Positions 18,319 through 27,506 are shown, counted from the first letter of the stretch. The stretch: DNA of 64,000 bases from Phenylobacterium sp. Root700 (GCF_001429025.1 NZ_LMHT01000004.1:72825-136824), one strand, 5' to 3'. Notes: a model not told the origin generated them from the sequence alone. Numbers and translations: made by a program.

Positions 18319-19992
18319 TCACCGCGAGCCGGAGCGGCGTAGCCGGCGGGCGGGATGGTGCCTCGCCTCGATCTCCTCCATCGCGGTGCGCGCGCGTTTG
18401 AGGATCGCGGTGCGGGCGGCGTCAGACCGGGCGCCTTCCAGCAGGGTATCGAGCTCGAGCAGGAGCGCTGCGCGTTCATTGTGCCAGTCGAGCGAGGCCA
18501 CGGCCTGCGCCGGGAGGCGCGGGGCGACGTTCGCGTCGCGACTGATCGCAGTTCCGCGTAGTTCAAAGGCCTGGTCGAGCGCAGGTATGTTGAGGCTCGC
18601 CGCATCTAGGCCCGCGGCGACCAGACGCTCCTGGAGGCCTTGCAACGCTTCCGGCTCGCCATGGGCGAGGAAGGTGCCCCCGCGCACCGGCTGGCGCGCC
18701 TTGACCCAGTCGACCAGCCCGTCTGCGTCAGCGTGTCCGGAGTAGACGTCCAGCGAACGGATTCGGGCCTGGACCCGGACGTCGTCACCCTGAATACGGA
18801 CGCGCGCCGCGCCGTCCTGCAGGAACCGCCCGAGCGTCCCGACCGCCTGATACCCGGCCAGCAGCACGGTGGCCTGCTTGCGCCACAAAAGCCGCTTCAG
18901 ATGTTTGCGCACCCGGCCGGCGTCGCACATGCCGCTTCCCGCCAGGATGATATGCCACCCAGAGAGGCGTTCCAGCGCGTCGCTTTCTCCCGGAGCGCGG
19001 AGAAATTTGAGCCGATCTCGAGCGTACAGGCCTTCGAAAGGATTGACCCCGGTCGCCCGATTCCAGCCGCGATGGCGAAAGACCTCCGTCGCCTCGATCG
19101 CCAGAGGCGAGTCCAGGAAGATGTCGGCCTCCGGGGCCTGACCGTCGGCCATGATGGTGAGGATGTCGGCGAGCAATTCCTGGGAACGCTCCACCGCGAA
19201 AGCCGGGATAAGCAGCGGACCACCGGCGGCGTGCGCTGCGGTCATCTCCTCGGCGAGGATCCGCCGCCGGGTGACCGGCTCGATCATCGGACGTCGGCGA
19301 TCCCCATAGGTCGACTCAACGATGAGGTGATCGACGCCCTGCGGACCCTCAGGATCTGGGGAATAGTCGCGCCCGCCGGGACCAAGGTCGCCTGAGAACA
19401 GCAGGGTGACCGGCCCTTCGGGGGTCTCGACCCGTAGCTCGATGGAGGCCGAACCCAGGATGTGTCCGGCCTCCCAGTAGGTCGCGCTGACGCCCGGAAC
19501 GATCGGGGTAGGCTCCGACAGCTTGACCCGTTCGAAGAGCTCGAGGGTCCGGACCGCGTCTCGGGCCGTATAGATCGGTTCGACCGGGGGCCGGCCACGC
19601 CGTTGATTGCGCCGGTTGAGATGGCGCACCTCGCTTTCCTGGATGCCGCCCGCGTCCGGCAGCATCACCGCGCAGAGGTCGCGCGTGCCCGCGGTCGCAT
19701 AGATCGGCCCCTCGTACCCGGCCTTCATCAGCTTTGGCAGCAGGCCCGAGTGGTCGATATGCGCATGGGTCAGGAGCACGGCGTCGATGTCGGCGGCTTC
19801 GAAGGGGAGCGGATCGTAGTTCAAGGCCTTCAGCGTCTTGGAACCTTGGAACATTCCGCAATCGATCAGCAGGCTCGCCGAGCCGGTGTCGAGCCGGGCG
19901 CAGAATCCCGTTACGCAGCCGGCCGCGCCATGAAAGGTCAGCTTGGGCCCCATCCAGCTCTCTCCATCGTCGTAGGTTTGTTGCTGCGTCAT
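18319..19992 (-). CDS. MBL-fold beta-CASP nuclease family protein
   Basis: Protein of 557 residues. The metallo-beta-lactamase zinc motif is H76-A-H78-I-D80-H81 (LTHAHIDHSG). More zinc-site elements follow: the GHILGSAS motif, LLFSGDLG and ESTYGDR. A beta-CASP domain and the final YSGHADADGL and LAHGEPEA motifs match CPSF/RNase J-like RNA nucleases. It probably processes RNA in the cytoplasm. Its start overlaps the stop of the host-attachment gene by four bases (ATGA, 19989-19992), so the two are translationally coupled. Confidence 0.92.
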   Translation of the reverse strand: MTQQQTYDDGESWMGPKLTFHGAAGCVTGFCARLDTGSASLLIDCGMFQGSKTLKALNYDPLPFEAADIDAVLLTHAHIDHSGLLPKLMKAGYEGPIYATAGTRDLCAVMLPDAGGIQESEVRHLNRRNQRRGRPPVEPIYTARDAVRTLELFERVKLSEPTPIVPGVSATYWEAGHILGSASIELRVETPEGPVTLLFSGDLGPGGRDYSPDPEGPQGVDHLIVESTYGDRRRPMIEPVTRRRILAEEMTAAHAAGGPLLIPAFAVERSQELLADILTIMADGQAPEADIFLDSPLAIEATEVFRHRGWNRATGVNPFEGLYARDRLKFLRAPGESDALERLSGWHIILAGSGMCDAGRVRKHLKRLLWRKQATVLLAGYQAVGTLGRFLQDGAARVRIQGDDVRVQARIRSLDVYSGHADADGLVDWVKARQPVRGGTFLAHGEPEALQGLQERLVAAGLDAASLNIPALDQAFELRGTAISRDANVAPRLPAQAVASLDWHNERAALLLELDTLLEGARSDAARTAILKRARTAMEEIEARHHPARRLRRSGSR

Positions 19993-20426
19993 TGACCGCG
20001 AAGGGTCCGCAGATGACGGCGCAGAGCTTCACCTTCGAGCGTCACGCGATCATGATTTTCGGTCAGTTCAAGACATTCGACTGCGGGCGACTTCAACGCG
20101 CCGCGCAACAGGCCCAAGGCGCGCGGCGGCGCCATGACGACCAGCCGATCGAAGAGTCCGGCCTTGGCCCAGAGCTCCAGCGCCTCCGAGACGCGTTCAA
20201 GGAACCGCGCTTCTGCGAGCTCGGCGACATCTTCATCACCAGCGCCATGACGACCGAACCCGAACCGATTGTGGACAGTGGCGCGCTGACGGTTGTTGGG
20301 TTGCTCGCTGTCTTCAGCTTGAAGCCCTCGCTCACCGAGGCGCTGCAGGGGCCCGCCCCGCCGCCGCTCTTCGTGAACATGGGCTTGGCGACCATCGGCC
20401 GTGACAATCCAAGTGACTTCATTCAT
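19989..20426 (-). CDS. Host attachment protein (baeRF superfamily)
   Basis: Protein of 145 residues from ATG 20426 (AGGAGG eight bases upstream). Family features: MNEVTWIVTADGRQAHVHEE at the start, the GGPLQ segment, ARFLERVSEALELWAKAG and the core strand FDRLVVMAPPRALGLLRGAL. Members were named from plant-attachment mutants and share a fold with archaeal release-factor domains. Coupled to the beta-CASP nuclease, suggesting a joint RNA or translation-linked role. This is inference. Confidence 0.85.
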   Translation of the reverse strand: MNEVTWIVTADGRQAHVHEERRRGGPLQRLGERGLQAEDSEQPNNRQRATVHNRFGFGRHGAGDEDVAELAEARFLERVSEALELWAKAGLFDRLVVMAPPRALGLLRGALKSPAVECLELTENHDRVTLEGEALRRHLRTLRGQ

Positions 20427-20495
20427 GGCCCCAACCTCCTGACTTAAGAGGAATTTGTCCTGCGCAGTCACGCCGCGTCCTGACGTTGATCTAGG

Positions 20496-20639
20496 CTAGG
20501 GCGGCGCCATGGACGGCTCATGGAAGGGGGGTTTCAGCCAGCCCGGCGCCTGACATCCGCTAGCTCCCGCCAAGAGGATGGCGGCAAGAACCGCAACGCC
20601 AACCGCCCCCAGCGCCACGCGCCTCGCACGCATTTTCAT
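20496..20639 (-). CDS. Small lipoprotein
   Basis: Protein of 47 residues. MKMRARRVALGAVGVAVLAA is a basic then hydrophobic signal, ending at the lipobox-like ASGC (C29). The mature part is 19 residues, rich in Pro and ending MAPP. Its ATG (20637-20639) overlaps the stop of the upstream gene as ATGA. The function is unknown; short proline-rich lipoproteins of this kind are common in alphaproteobacteria. Confidence 0.65.
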   Translation of the reverse strand: MKMRARRVALGAVGVAVLAAILLAGASGCQAPGWLKPPFHEPSMAPP

Positions 20640-20899
20640 GACGAGCTCCTTGTAGATTGGTCATCGGCCACCTGGCCCCAGACCCGCATGGGGGCCAGGG
20701 CGAACTCGGCCCATATCGTCAGGCTATGGCGCCGCAGATCGCGGGCTAGTCCGCGCTGCGCCTGCGCGACCTCCATCGGATCGCTGGCGATCGCCACGCT
20801 GCTCCAGAACGCCGCCCTGTCGCGCGCGCAGTGATCCGTCCACCACACAGGGGCGAACGGCCAGTAGGGAACGGCGATTGGATAGGGAGCTTTCCGCAT
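20636..20899 (-). CDS. Small phasin-like protein (tentative)
   Basis: Protein of 87 residues from ATG 20899; AAAGG lies eight bases upstream and ATG 20923 is an alternative with a weaker site. The sequence starts with an aromatic/proline segment (PYWPFAPVWW) and continues as an amphipathic helix with FWSSVAIASDPMEVAQAQRG and RDLRRHSLTIWAE, similar to phasin-type helices. Family assignment is uncertain. Likely co-transcribed with the lipoprotein and with the DUF883-like gene upstream. Confidence 0.6.
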   Translation of the reverse strand: MRKAPYPIAVPYWPFAPVWWTDHCARDRAAFWSSVAIASDPMEVAQAQRGLARDLRRHSLTIWAEFALAPMRVWGQVADDQSTRSSS

Positions 20900-20935
20900 T
20901 GGAAACGCCTTTCGAGAGCGCAACGCGCTCGCGAA

Positions 20936-21241
20936 CTAGGATTGGCCGGTGCGCCGGGCGAGCCCAAAGCCAATGAGCGCGACCGCGGCTGCGATGATCG
21001 CGGCGACGGCGGCGGGGTGATCCTTGATTTCCTCGCCGGCCTTCCCCGCCAGGCGCCGCGACCGCGTCCTTGCCTGGTCAGCCAGATCGCTCGCCGAGTG
21101 GACAAGCGCGATCGCACTCGCGGACAAGGCGTCGCCTGGATCCTGTGACAGATGCTCGGCCATTCTCTTCAGGCCCCGCGCGACGTCCTCATAGATGTCT
21201 TCAGCGTCATGGGAGATTTGCTGGGTGATGGCTTTGCGCAT
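20936..21241 (-). CDS. DUF883/ElaB-YqjD-like membrane-anchored protein
   Basis: Protein of 101 residues. A long helical N-terminal part (DAEDIYEDVARGLKRMAEHL and ARTRSRRLAGKAGEEIKDHP) leads to a C-terminal membrane helix (AAVAAIIAAAVALIGFGLA) and a basic tail. This is the layout of ElaB/YqjD ribosome-associated inner-membrane proteins. ATG 21241 has GGAG seven bases upstream. An FNR/FixK-like box lies 53 bases upstream at 21294. Confidence 0.75.
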   Translation of the reverse strand: MRKAITQQISHDAEDIYEDVARGLKRMAEHLSQDPGDALSASAIALVHSASDLADQARTRSRRLAGKAGEEIKDHPAAVAAIIAAAVALIGFGLARRTGQS

Positions 21242-21293
21242 CTGACTGCTCCGTGAATTCACGATCCAAGAACCACGATCAACGAGCGGTCAT

Positions 21294-21307
21294 CTTGACC
21301 CCGATCA
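21294..21307. promoter_or_regulatory. FNR/FixK-like box between divergent genes
   Basis: TTGACCCCGATCAA (one mismatch to TTGAT-N4-ATCAA) lies 53 bases upstream of the minus-strand DUF883-like gene and 101 bases upstream of the plus-strand flavodoxin-fold gene. Confidence 0.75.
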
Positions 21308-21407
21308 ATTCTCACACCCCGGCGGCGATGATCCACGTCAAAGCGGGCCGCCGCGCCTACGCCTAGCCTTGTGAGCCCCGAACCTCGGCAAACTCAAGGT
21401 GCTCATC

Positions 21408-22025
21408 ATGAGACACGCTGTCATTCTGGCTCATCCCAAGCCGGCGAGTTTCTGCGCTTCCATAGCCAAGACCTGCGTCGAAAATCTCACCTCGCTGGGT
21501 GATCAGGTCCTCCTGCGAAATCTCTATGAGCTGGGGTTCGATCCCTGCCTGAAGGCTGGTGAACTGCCGAACGATCTTGGCTTCGCCCCCGAGCCGGATG
21601 TCGTCGCCGAACGCGCGCTCCTGGCCGACATCGACAGCTTCATCTTCGTCTACCCATTTTGGTTCAACGCCCCGCCAGCGATCTTGAAAGGCTATGTCGA
21701 TCGGGTCTTCGGCATGGGGTTCGGGTATGGGCCGGCCTTTGGCGGAACTGAGCCCCTCCTCGTGGGCAAGCGCCTGACCAGCTTCTCCACCTCGGGCGCG
21801 CCGGAACACTGGGTCAACTCGACCGGCGCCTTGAAGGCGTTGATGGCGGTCTTCGATCTCCATCTGGCAGGAGTCTGCGGCCTCTCGGTTCAGGGCCACC
21901 GACATTTCGGGTCGATCCTCTCCAACCTGACTGAAGAAGCTGGCGCCGACATGCTGAGCCAGGTCGAGGCGACGCTCACCCATGCTTTCGCCAACATGCG
22001 GCCCGGCCTCCGTAAACCTACTTAA
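21408..22025 (+). CDS. NAD(P)H dehydrogenase (quinone)/flavodoxin-fold oxidoreductase
   Basis: Protein of 205 residues. HAVILAHPKPASFCASIAKT is the flavin phosphate-binding start, and FIFVYPFWFNAPPAILKGYVDRV is the conserved core of the NQO/MdaB/KefF-type family. It probably reduces quinones with NAD(P)H, using bound FMN or FAD. ATG 21408 has AAGG eight bases upstream; GTG 21399 is also in frame. Downstream of the FNR-like box at 21294 and upstream of fixK. Confidence 0.9.
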   Translation: MRHAVILAHPKPASFCASIAKTCVENLTSLGDQVLLRNLYELGFDPCLKAGELPNDLGFAPEPDVVAERALLADIDSFIFVYPFWFNAPPAILKGYVDRVFGMGFGYGPAFGGTEPLLVGKRLTSFSTSGAPEHWVNSTGALKALMAVFDLHLAGVCGLSVQGHRHFGSILSNLTEEAGADMLSQVEATLTHAFANMRPGLRKPT

Positions 22026-22059
22026 GTAAACCGCCTTAAGCACCGATCACGAATATCGG
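22021..22059. promoter_or_regulatory. Repeats upstream of fixK
   Basis: CTTAAG occurs at 22021-22026 and 22035-22040, followed by CCGAT-N7-ATCGG at 22043-22059. They overlap the stop of the flavodoxin-fold gene and lie about 50 bases before fixK. They may be operator or transcript-end structures; no known consensus fits. Confidence 0.3.
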
Positions 22060-22108
22060 CGGTCGCTAACGCTGCTTAACACTTCCGGTCATCGACAGGA
22101 GACGACCG

Positions 22109-22759
22109 ATGACCGCCCAAGTCCTCAGTGAGACCACCGCGTCTCGGATGAACCCGACAGGTGCGTTCGGTGCGATCGGCGTGCGCATGCAGTTCGCCGC
22201 CGGGGAAGAGATCTACGCCCAGGAAGAAGAGGCCGACCTCATCTACCAGGTGATCGAAGGTTCGGTGCGCACCAGCCGGCTGCTGAGCGACGGTCGCCGC
22301 CAGATCGGCGACTTCTATTACCCCGAGGAGCTGTTCGGGATGGAAGCCGGCGACGAACATCGCTTCTCGGCGGAGGCGCTCAGCGACTGCACGATCCTCG
22401 TGGCCAAGCGCTCGGCCGTCCGTCACTGCGGCGACGAACGCGAGCGGCTTGAGAAGCTCATCTGGGCGGCGACAACGCACGAACTCGCACGCACTCAAGA
22501 GCACCTCTTCATGCTTGGGCGTAAGAGCGCCTGCGAAAAGGTGGCCAGCTTCCTGATGCTCGCCGCTGAACGGGTCCGGGGCGACCTCACCACCCTGGTC
22601 ATGAGCCGCCAGGACATGGCCGACTATCTCGGCCTGACCATCGAAACCGTCTCCCGCATGCTCAGCCAACTCCAGTCCGGCGGCATCGTGGAGTTCGTCG
22701 GCTGCCGGTCCTTCCGCGTGATTCAGCCCTCGGGTCTGGCTCGTCTGGTCACCGCCTAG
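22109..22759 (+). CDS. fixK: FixK-type Crp/Fnr transcriptional regulator
   Basis: Protein of 216 residues. A cyclic-nucleotide-like sensor domain (about 20-140; GRRQIGDFYYPEELFGMEAG) is followed by a winged HTH with RQDMADYLGLTIETVSRML. There is no N-terminal cysteine cluster, so it is FixK-like rather than a [4Fe-4S] FNR. ATG 22109 has GGAG eight bases upstream. FixK proteins activate cco, hem and other hypoxia genes through TTGAT-N4-ATCAA sites, of which this window holds several. Probably activated by the FixLJ pair 1.4 kb downstream. Confidence 0.88.
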   Translation: MTAQVLSETTASRMNPTGAFGAIGVRMQFAAGEEIYAQEEEADLIYQVIEGSVRTSRLLSDGRRQIGDFYYPEELFGMEAGDEHRFSAEALSDCTILVAKRSAVRHCGDERERLEKLIWAATTHELARTQEHLFMLGRKSACEKVASFLMLAAERVRGDLTTLVMSRQDMADYLGLTIETVSRMLSQLQSGGIVEFVGCRSFRVIQPSGLARLVTA

Positions 22760-22790
22760 GGACACGTCTTCCTCAAGATGGAGGTCAATC

Positions 22791-23618
22791 ATGACCTACA
22801 AGAGCCTGCTCTGCCACGTGCAGCCCGATGCCGATCACGCCGAACACGTCCGGTGCGCTGCGAGCCTTTCCGACGATCTGAACGCCATGGTCATTGGCCT
22901 GGGCGCCGCGGCGATCCCGCCCCTCGCCGTCAGCGCGGGAGGGGCCTATGCCGGCCTCGACGGAGAATGGCTGGCCCTGATGGGCGAGCAGATCAGATTG
23001 AACCTCGCCGGCTCCCAAAAAGTCTTCGAGGAGGCGATAGGCGCACGGAGCCACGAATGGCGCACCCAATGGCTGGAGCCCACGCCGGCCTTGGCCCAGG
23101 CGGCGCGTAGCGCGGACCTGATCATCGTGCGGCACGGCGGCCCTGGTCGCCCCATCCCCTATAGCGATGTCGAGGTCGGCCAACTCGTCGTCAGCGCCGG
23201 ACGTCCGGTGCTGATTTGCCCGCCCGGCCACGACTACCTCGGCAAGGGCCCGGTCCTGGTGGCGTGGAAGGACAGTCGCGAATCCCGCCGCGCGATCACC
23301 GACGCCCTGCCCCTGTTGCAGCGCTCGGAAGATGTTCTCATCGTAGAGGTCTCGCAGGACGCCGACACCAGCCCCGCGGCCGCCCGGATCGAGGAGGTGG
23401 CGGCCGCCCTCGCCCGCCATGGCGTGCGAGCCCGCGGCGAGGTTCTGGAGTCGTCCGGCCGCGCCGATGAGGCGATCATGACGCGGGCTGGCCAACTCGG
23501 GGCCGAGCTCATCGTGGCTGGGGGCTATGGCCACACCCGGCTCGGCGAGTGGGCGTTCGGCGGGGTGACGCGCAGTCTTCTTGAGCAGGAGCGCTACTTT
23601 ATTCTGCTGAGCCACTGA
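22791..23618 (+). CDS. Universal stress protein, tandem UspA domains
   Basis: Protein of 275 residues. The second half shows the UspA core VLVAWKDSRESRRAITDALP and the C-terminal GAELIVAGGYGHTRLGEWAFGG motif (G-x2-G-x9-G-type ATP site). The first half is a diverged domain starting YKSLLCHVQPDADHAEHVR. Cytoplasmic stress protein of oxygen-limited growth. It follows fixK by 31 bases and may share its transcript. Confidence 0.9.
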   Translation: MTYKSLLCHVQPDADHAEHVRCAASLSDDLNAMVIGLGAAAIPPLAVSAGGAYAGLDGEWLALMGEQIRLNLAGSQKVFEEAIGARSHEWRTQWLEPTPALAQAARSADLIIVRHGGPGRPIPYSDVEVGQLVVSAGRPVLICPPGHDYLGKGPVLVAWKDSRESRRAITDALPLLQRSEDVLIVEVSQDADTSPAAARIEEVAAALARHGVRARGEVLESSGRADEAIMTRAGQLGAELIVAGGYGHTRLGEWAFGGVTRSLLEQERYFILLSH

Positions 23619-23639
23619 CAGGCCGCCATGGGCGTCGGT

Positions 23640-23895
23640 CATGAAGATCGGCGCCCCAACACGCTGAAGGCGGTCCGCCTCCTGTCCCCTCCCCCATCGC
23701 GCCGTCCAGAGGGACCGGCGAAGGTCGCCGGAATTCCCGGCCCATACGCATCCCGCCCCCCCGCGCCGGATCTTGAGCTGATCGATCGCCCGGGCGCGGG
23801 AAGGCGAACACCTCCTGCCCCTCGGCGATCGCCAATTGCGCGAGCAGGTGCACGGCGGCTCCAAACCCGCAGAGGCCGAGCCGCCGGACCGGTCG
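23640..23895 (-). pseudogene. Zinc-type alcohol dehydrogenase relic
   Basis: The minus strand encodes RRLGLCGFGAAVHLLAQLAI followed by EGQEVFAFPRPGDRSAQD. This matches the Rossmann nucleotide-binding core of zinc-dependent alcohol dehydrogenases (GxGxxA plus the AFTRPGD stretch of the class). Reading upstream meets a stop within about nine codons. Downstream sequence loses similarity and drifts into low-complexity frames. The zinc-binding N-terminus and the C-terminus are gone. The 525-base gap 23619-24143 holds no other recognisable gene. Confidence 0.65.
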
Positions 23896-24143
23896 CGGCT
23901 CGCAGGCCTTGCGTCAGGCCCGATAGCCGATCCAGGGACGCCCCGACCTTGAGGCGCTCTTCGCCCGCACCAGCGCGGCTTCACACCGACCCAGGTCCCG
24001 TTCGTTCATCCTGGTGGTGCCGAGAGGAGACAGCCAGGTGTCTTCTACGGCGACATTCGACAGTTCTCTTTGCATTCCGGCTGCGTCACTATCGGCGCGT
24101 CGCCCTGGTCGCAAATCGACTGTAAAAACAGAGAGGCTTTGCT

Positions 24144-25628
24144 GTGCCGGTTGGGCGTCAGATCTCGCGATGGCGCCCACAAACCGGCGACGGGTCAGTC
24201 AGGCTCGGATATCTTGCGGCCTTGGGCGGGGCGACCATCGCCCTGGTCGTCAGGCTGCTCCTCGAGCCGTATTTCGAGCACCGCGCGCTGGTGATCATCT
24301 ATGTGCCGGCGGTCCTGGCCGCGGCGTTGGTCGGCGGCGCCCGGCCGGCCATGCTGGCCACCCTGCTTTGCCTTGGGATCAGCGGCGCTTTCCTAAGCCA
24401 GGACATCTGGAATCCGGACAACGCCATCGATCTGGCCATCTTCGTGGTGCTTGGGCCGATCATCGGCCTCGTGGGCGATCGCCTGCGCCGTCAAGGCCAG
24501 GACGCGCGGACTCGCGAGGTCCATTTGCAGTCCATTCTCGACACCGTCCCCGAGGCCATGGTCGTCATCAATGATCGCGGCCTCATTCGCTCATTCAGCG
24601 CGGCGGCCGTGCGGTTGTTCGGTTGGGAGCCGTCCGAAGCGGTAGGGCGAAATGTGAACATGCTCATGCCGCCCCCGTTCCGGGAGGAGCACGACGACTA
24701 TCTTCATCGCTATGAGACCACTGGCGAGCGCCGGATCATCGGCATCGGGCGCATCGTCGTGGGTGAACGCAAGGACGGGTCCACCTTCCCGATGGAACTG
24801 ACGGTCGGCGAGGCGCGGGTGGGCCAAGACCGCTTTTTCACCGGCTTCGTCCGCGACCTGACCGAGCGCCGCGCCCAGGAACGTCGCATGCAGGAACTGC
24901 AGTCGGAGCTCGTTCACGTCTCGCGGCTGACGGCCATGGGCGAAATGGCGTCCTCATTGGCTCACGAACTCAATCAACCGCTCTCGGCCATCGCCAACTA
25001 CATGAAGGGATCGGTCACGTTGCTGGACGCCGCTGATGTGGACGCGGCGCGGTTGAGGGACGCGCTCGAACGTGCGTACGAACAGGCCCTGCGCGCCGGC
25101 GACATCATCAAGCGGTTGCGTGAGTTCGTCGCCAAGGGCGAGACCGAACACACGCTGGAGAACCCAGCTCGATTGATGGAGGAAGCCAGCGCGCTGGCCC
25201 TGGTCGGAGCTCGGGAACAAGGGGTGCGGGTGGCGCTTCGCTTCTCTCGCGACGTTGGGCCCGTCATCGTCGACAAGATCCAAGTGCAGCAGGTGGCGCT
25301 CAACTTGATCCGCAATGCGATCGACGCCATGGAGGGGCGGCCGAGGCGTGAACTGGCGATCTCCGTCGCCGCAGATGAGAGCGAAAAGGGCTTCATATTG
25401 GTGTCGGTCGCCGATACTGGGACCGGCGTCGCCCCCGAGATCCTGGATCGGCTGTTTCAGCCGTTCGTCAGCACCAAGCTGAAGGGCATGGGCGTGGGAC
25501 TATCAATCTGCCGAACCATCATAGAAGCGCATGGTGGCCGGATCTGGGGCGAGCGTAATCGCGACGACGGCGCCACGTTTCATTTCACCCTTCCCCTCGC
25601 CGACCTGGAGATGACCGATGGTCGCTAG
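24144..25628 (+). CDS. fixL: Oxygen sensor histidine kinase FixL
   Basis: Protein of 494 residues from GTG 24144 (GAGAGG eight bases upstream). An N-terminal membrane part with about four helices (20-112) precedes a haem PAS domain (about 127-240). The FixL haem pocket is conserved: H183 in [12 protein letters not shown] (equivalent to Bradyrhizobium FixL His200), R189 (Arg206) and R203 in IIGIGRIV (Arg220). The kinase part has H274 in [10 protein letters not shown] and a HATPase domain with GTGVAPE and MGVGLSIC. It phosphorylates FixJ when deoxygenated. Overlaps fixJ by 11 bases. Confidence 0.95.
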   Translation: MPVGRQISRWRPQTGDGSVRLGYLAALGGATIALVVRLLLEPYFEHRALVIIYVPAVLAAALVGGARPAMLATLLCLGISGAFLSQDIWNPDNAIDLAIFVVLGPIIGLVGDRLRRQGQDARTREVHLQSILDTVPEAMVVINDRGLIRSFSAAAVRLFGWEPSEAVGRNVNMLMPPPFREEHDDYLHRYETTGERRIIGIGRIVVGERKDGSTFPMELTVGEARVGQDRFFTGFVRDLTERRAQERRMQELQSELVHVSRLTAMGEMASSLAHELNQPLSAIANYMKGSVTLLDAADVDAARLRDALERAYEQALRAGDIIKRLREFVAKGETEHTLENPARLMEEASALALVGAREQGVRVALRFSRDVGPVIVDKIQVQQVALNLIRNAIDAMEGRPRRELAISVAADESEKGFILVSVADTGTGVAPEILDRLFQPFVSTKLKGMGVGLSICRTIIEAHGGRIWGERNRDDGATFHFTLPLADLEMTDGR

Positions 25629-26217
25629 ACCGATCATTCACGTCATCGATGACGATGAGGCCATGAGGGACTCCCTGGCCTTCCTGCTGGATGTTCAAGG
25701 GTTCGAGCCGTGCCTGCACGAGTCTGCAGGCGCATTCCTGGCGTCGATCGGTGACCGTGCGGCGGACTGCATTGTCACCGATGTGCGGATGCCCGACATG
25801 ACCGGTCTCGATCTGGTTCGTAGGCTCAAGGCCGACGGCGTGACCTCGCCAGTGATCATCATGACAGGGCATGGCGACATCGCCTTGGCCGTCGAGGCGA
25901 TGAAGGCGGGCGTCATAGATTTCATCGAAAAGCCCTTCGCCAACGAGATTTTGATCGCCGCTATCGGCGAAGCCCTGCAGAGCCGCGGTCAGCCACGCGA
26001 CGCCCATCTGGACGCTGAACGACGCCTGGAAAACCTGTCCCCGCGCGAACGAGACGTCCTGGCGGGGGTGGTGGCGGGCAAGGTGAACAAGGTCATCGCC
26101 CATGACCTGGAGATCAGTCCGCGCACCGTCGAGATCTATCGCGCCAACCTCATGTCAAAGACCGGCGCGCGAAACTTCTCCGAACTGATGCGGATCGCCT
26201 TGGCGGCCGGCCTCTGA
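25618..26217 (+). CDS. fixJ: Response regulator FixJ
   Basis: Protein of 199 residues. Receiver domain with acidic pocket DDDE (11-14), phospho-acceptor D55 in [13 protein letters not shown] and lysine in IEKPF. A C-terminal LuxR/GerE HTH includes [19 protein letters not shown] and [14 protein letters not shown]. Starts inside the fixL end, so translation is coupled. Activates fixK and other low-oxygen promoters when phosphorylated by FixL. Confidence 0.95.
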   Translation: MVARPIIHVIDDDEAMRDSLAFLLDVQGFEPCLHESAGAFLASIGDRAADCIVTDVRMPDMTGLDLVRRLKADGVTSPVIIMTGHGDIALAVEAMKAGVIDFIEKPFANEILIAAIGEALQSRGQPRDAHLDAERRLENLSPRERDVLAGVVAGKVNKVIAHDLEISPRTVEIYRANLMSKTGARNFSELMRIALAAGL

Positions 26218-26220
26218 CTT

Positions 26221-26234
26221 TTGCGGCAGATCAA
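26221..26234. promoter_or_regulatory. Degenerate FNR/FixK-like half box
   Basis: TTGCGGCAGATCAA keeps a full ATCAA arm and a TTGC left arm. It lies 58 bases upstream of the receiver gene start at 26292 and just after the fixJ stop. Weak evidence. Confidence 0.35.
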
Positions 26235-26291
26235 GGCGCCAGTCCGGCTTCTCGCGAAAGGTAGGCATCTTCTGGGCGATTGAGGATGTTC

Positions 26292-26669
26292 ATGCCTGCA
26301 AGGCCGATCACTGGCCCCCTCCTCATTGTTGAGGATGACGGCGACGTTCTCAACGCGCTGCGCTTTGCGCTCGAGATCGAAGGCTACGACGTCCAAATTT
26401 TCAGCACGGCCGGCGCCCTGGCGCACGCAGCAGGAGACTCCGGCGCAGCGTGTCTGATCGTCGATCAGGGCCTGCCGGACGAGACAGGCCTGGAACTGAT
26501 CACCCGGCTGCGCCGACGGGACATCACGACGCCGGCCGTGTTGATCACCACGTACCTATCGCCAGCCTTGCAGGCCCAAGCTGCGGCCATGGCCGTTCCC
26601 GTCGTGGAGAAGCCCCTGCTGTCCGACACCCTTTTTGCGACGGTCAGGTCTTTAATCGGCCAGGCCTAG
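26292..26669 (+). CDS. Single-domain response regulator (FixJ-like receiver)
   Basis: Protein of 125 residues from ATG 26292, with GAGG six bases upstream. Receiver fold with acidic pair ED (14-15), phospho-acceptor D58 in LIVDQGLPDETG and the lysine in VVEKPLL. There is no output domain. It may act as a phosphate sink or competitor in the FixLJ relay, comparable in position to accessory FixT-like control, though it is not FixT by sequence. It follows fixJ by 74 bases. Confidence 0.85.
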   Translation: MPARPITGPLLIVEDDGDVLNALRFALEIEGYDVQIFSTAGALAHAAGDSGAACLIVDQGLPDETGLELITRLRRRDITTPAVLITTYLSPALQAQAAAMAVPVVEKPLLSDTLFATVRSLIGQA

Positions 26670-26678
26670 GCCTAAACG

Positions 26679-27506
26679 CTAATGTGAGATCAACAGCGGG
26701 CAGGGCGGATCGGCCAGGAACTCGTGGCTGACGCCGCCAAGGACCGTTTCGGATATCCGCGGGCGGCCATAGAGGCCCATGACCAACAGGTCACTGCCCC
26801 AACCGCGCGCCTTGCGCCGCAGCACGTCGGAGGCCAGGTCGCCGGGCGCGGGCTCAGAGAGCACCTCAACCTCGCGATCCCATCGCGACAACCGAAATCG
26901 CAGGGCCGCGTCATCGTCGAAATCCGGGCGCGATCGAACCGCGGCCACCGCGACATGGTCGGCCGCCAAGATGAACGGCCAGGCGTCGCGCCAGGCTCGC
27001 GCGCTCTCGCGGCTTCCATTCCAACAGGCCAGGACCCGGCGCCCGATGCTCATCTCGCCCAGGTGGTCGGGTATGACAAGGAGCGGCCCACCGCAGGCTA
27101 GGCCAAGTTGACCTGCCGAGATCGTCACCTCCCCGCCCTCTGGCAAGGGGCCGGGCGGGACGACCACCAGATCGCTGAGACGTGCGCGCTCGACCAACTG
27201 TTGGACGGTGTCCAACACGATCCAATCGGCGGCGAGATGTTGTAGCTCGGCCGCAGCCAGAAACGCCCGTTGGGCTCGGGCCTCGGTGCGATCCACCACC
27301 AGCGCATGAGCCTCGACGGCTTCCTGCAGCAGCCCCTGGGACATCCAGGCGCCACCCGCCCCGTAATCCGAAAGCGGGAACATCGGACGCAGGAAAGCGC
27401 CTGTAACACCAGCGCCCAGGCGGCCCGCCAGGTCGATCACCTGGTGGACCCGCCGCATTGAGGCCGGTTCGCCGCCCACCACCACCAAGATATCTCGAAC
27501 AGCCAT
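26679..27506 (-). CDS. Universal stress protein, tandem UspA domains
   Basis: Protein of 275 residues. Two UspA-like halves; the second carries VLACWNGSRESARAWRDAWP and GSDLLVMGLYGRPRISETVLGG near the end. Similar in layout to the adjacent Usp at 27511-28347, four bases upstream on the same strand. The pair is probably a tandem duplication driven by the FNR boxes at 28399 and 28440. Confidence 0.92.
   Translation of the reverse strand: MAVRDILVVVGGEPASMRRVHQVIDLAGRLGAGVTGAFLRPMFPLSDYGAGGAWMSQGLLQEAVEAHALVVDRTEARAQRAFLAAAELQHLAADWIVLDTVQQLVERARLSDLVVVPPGPLPEGGEVTISAGQLGLACGGPLLVIPDHLGEMSIGRRVLACWNGSRESARAWRDAWPFILAADHVAVAAVRSRPDFDDDAALRFRLSRWDREVEVLSEPAPGDLASDVLRRKARGWGSDLLVMGLYGRPRISETVLGGVSHEFLADPPCPLLISH

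Noticed and set aside
22785..23984. A 399-codon minus-strand frame opposite the Usp gene
   Set aside because: Mostly antisense to the clear Usp gene. Only the part near 23640-23895 (in another frame) has family similarity.
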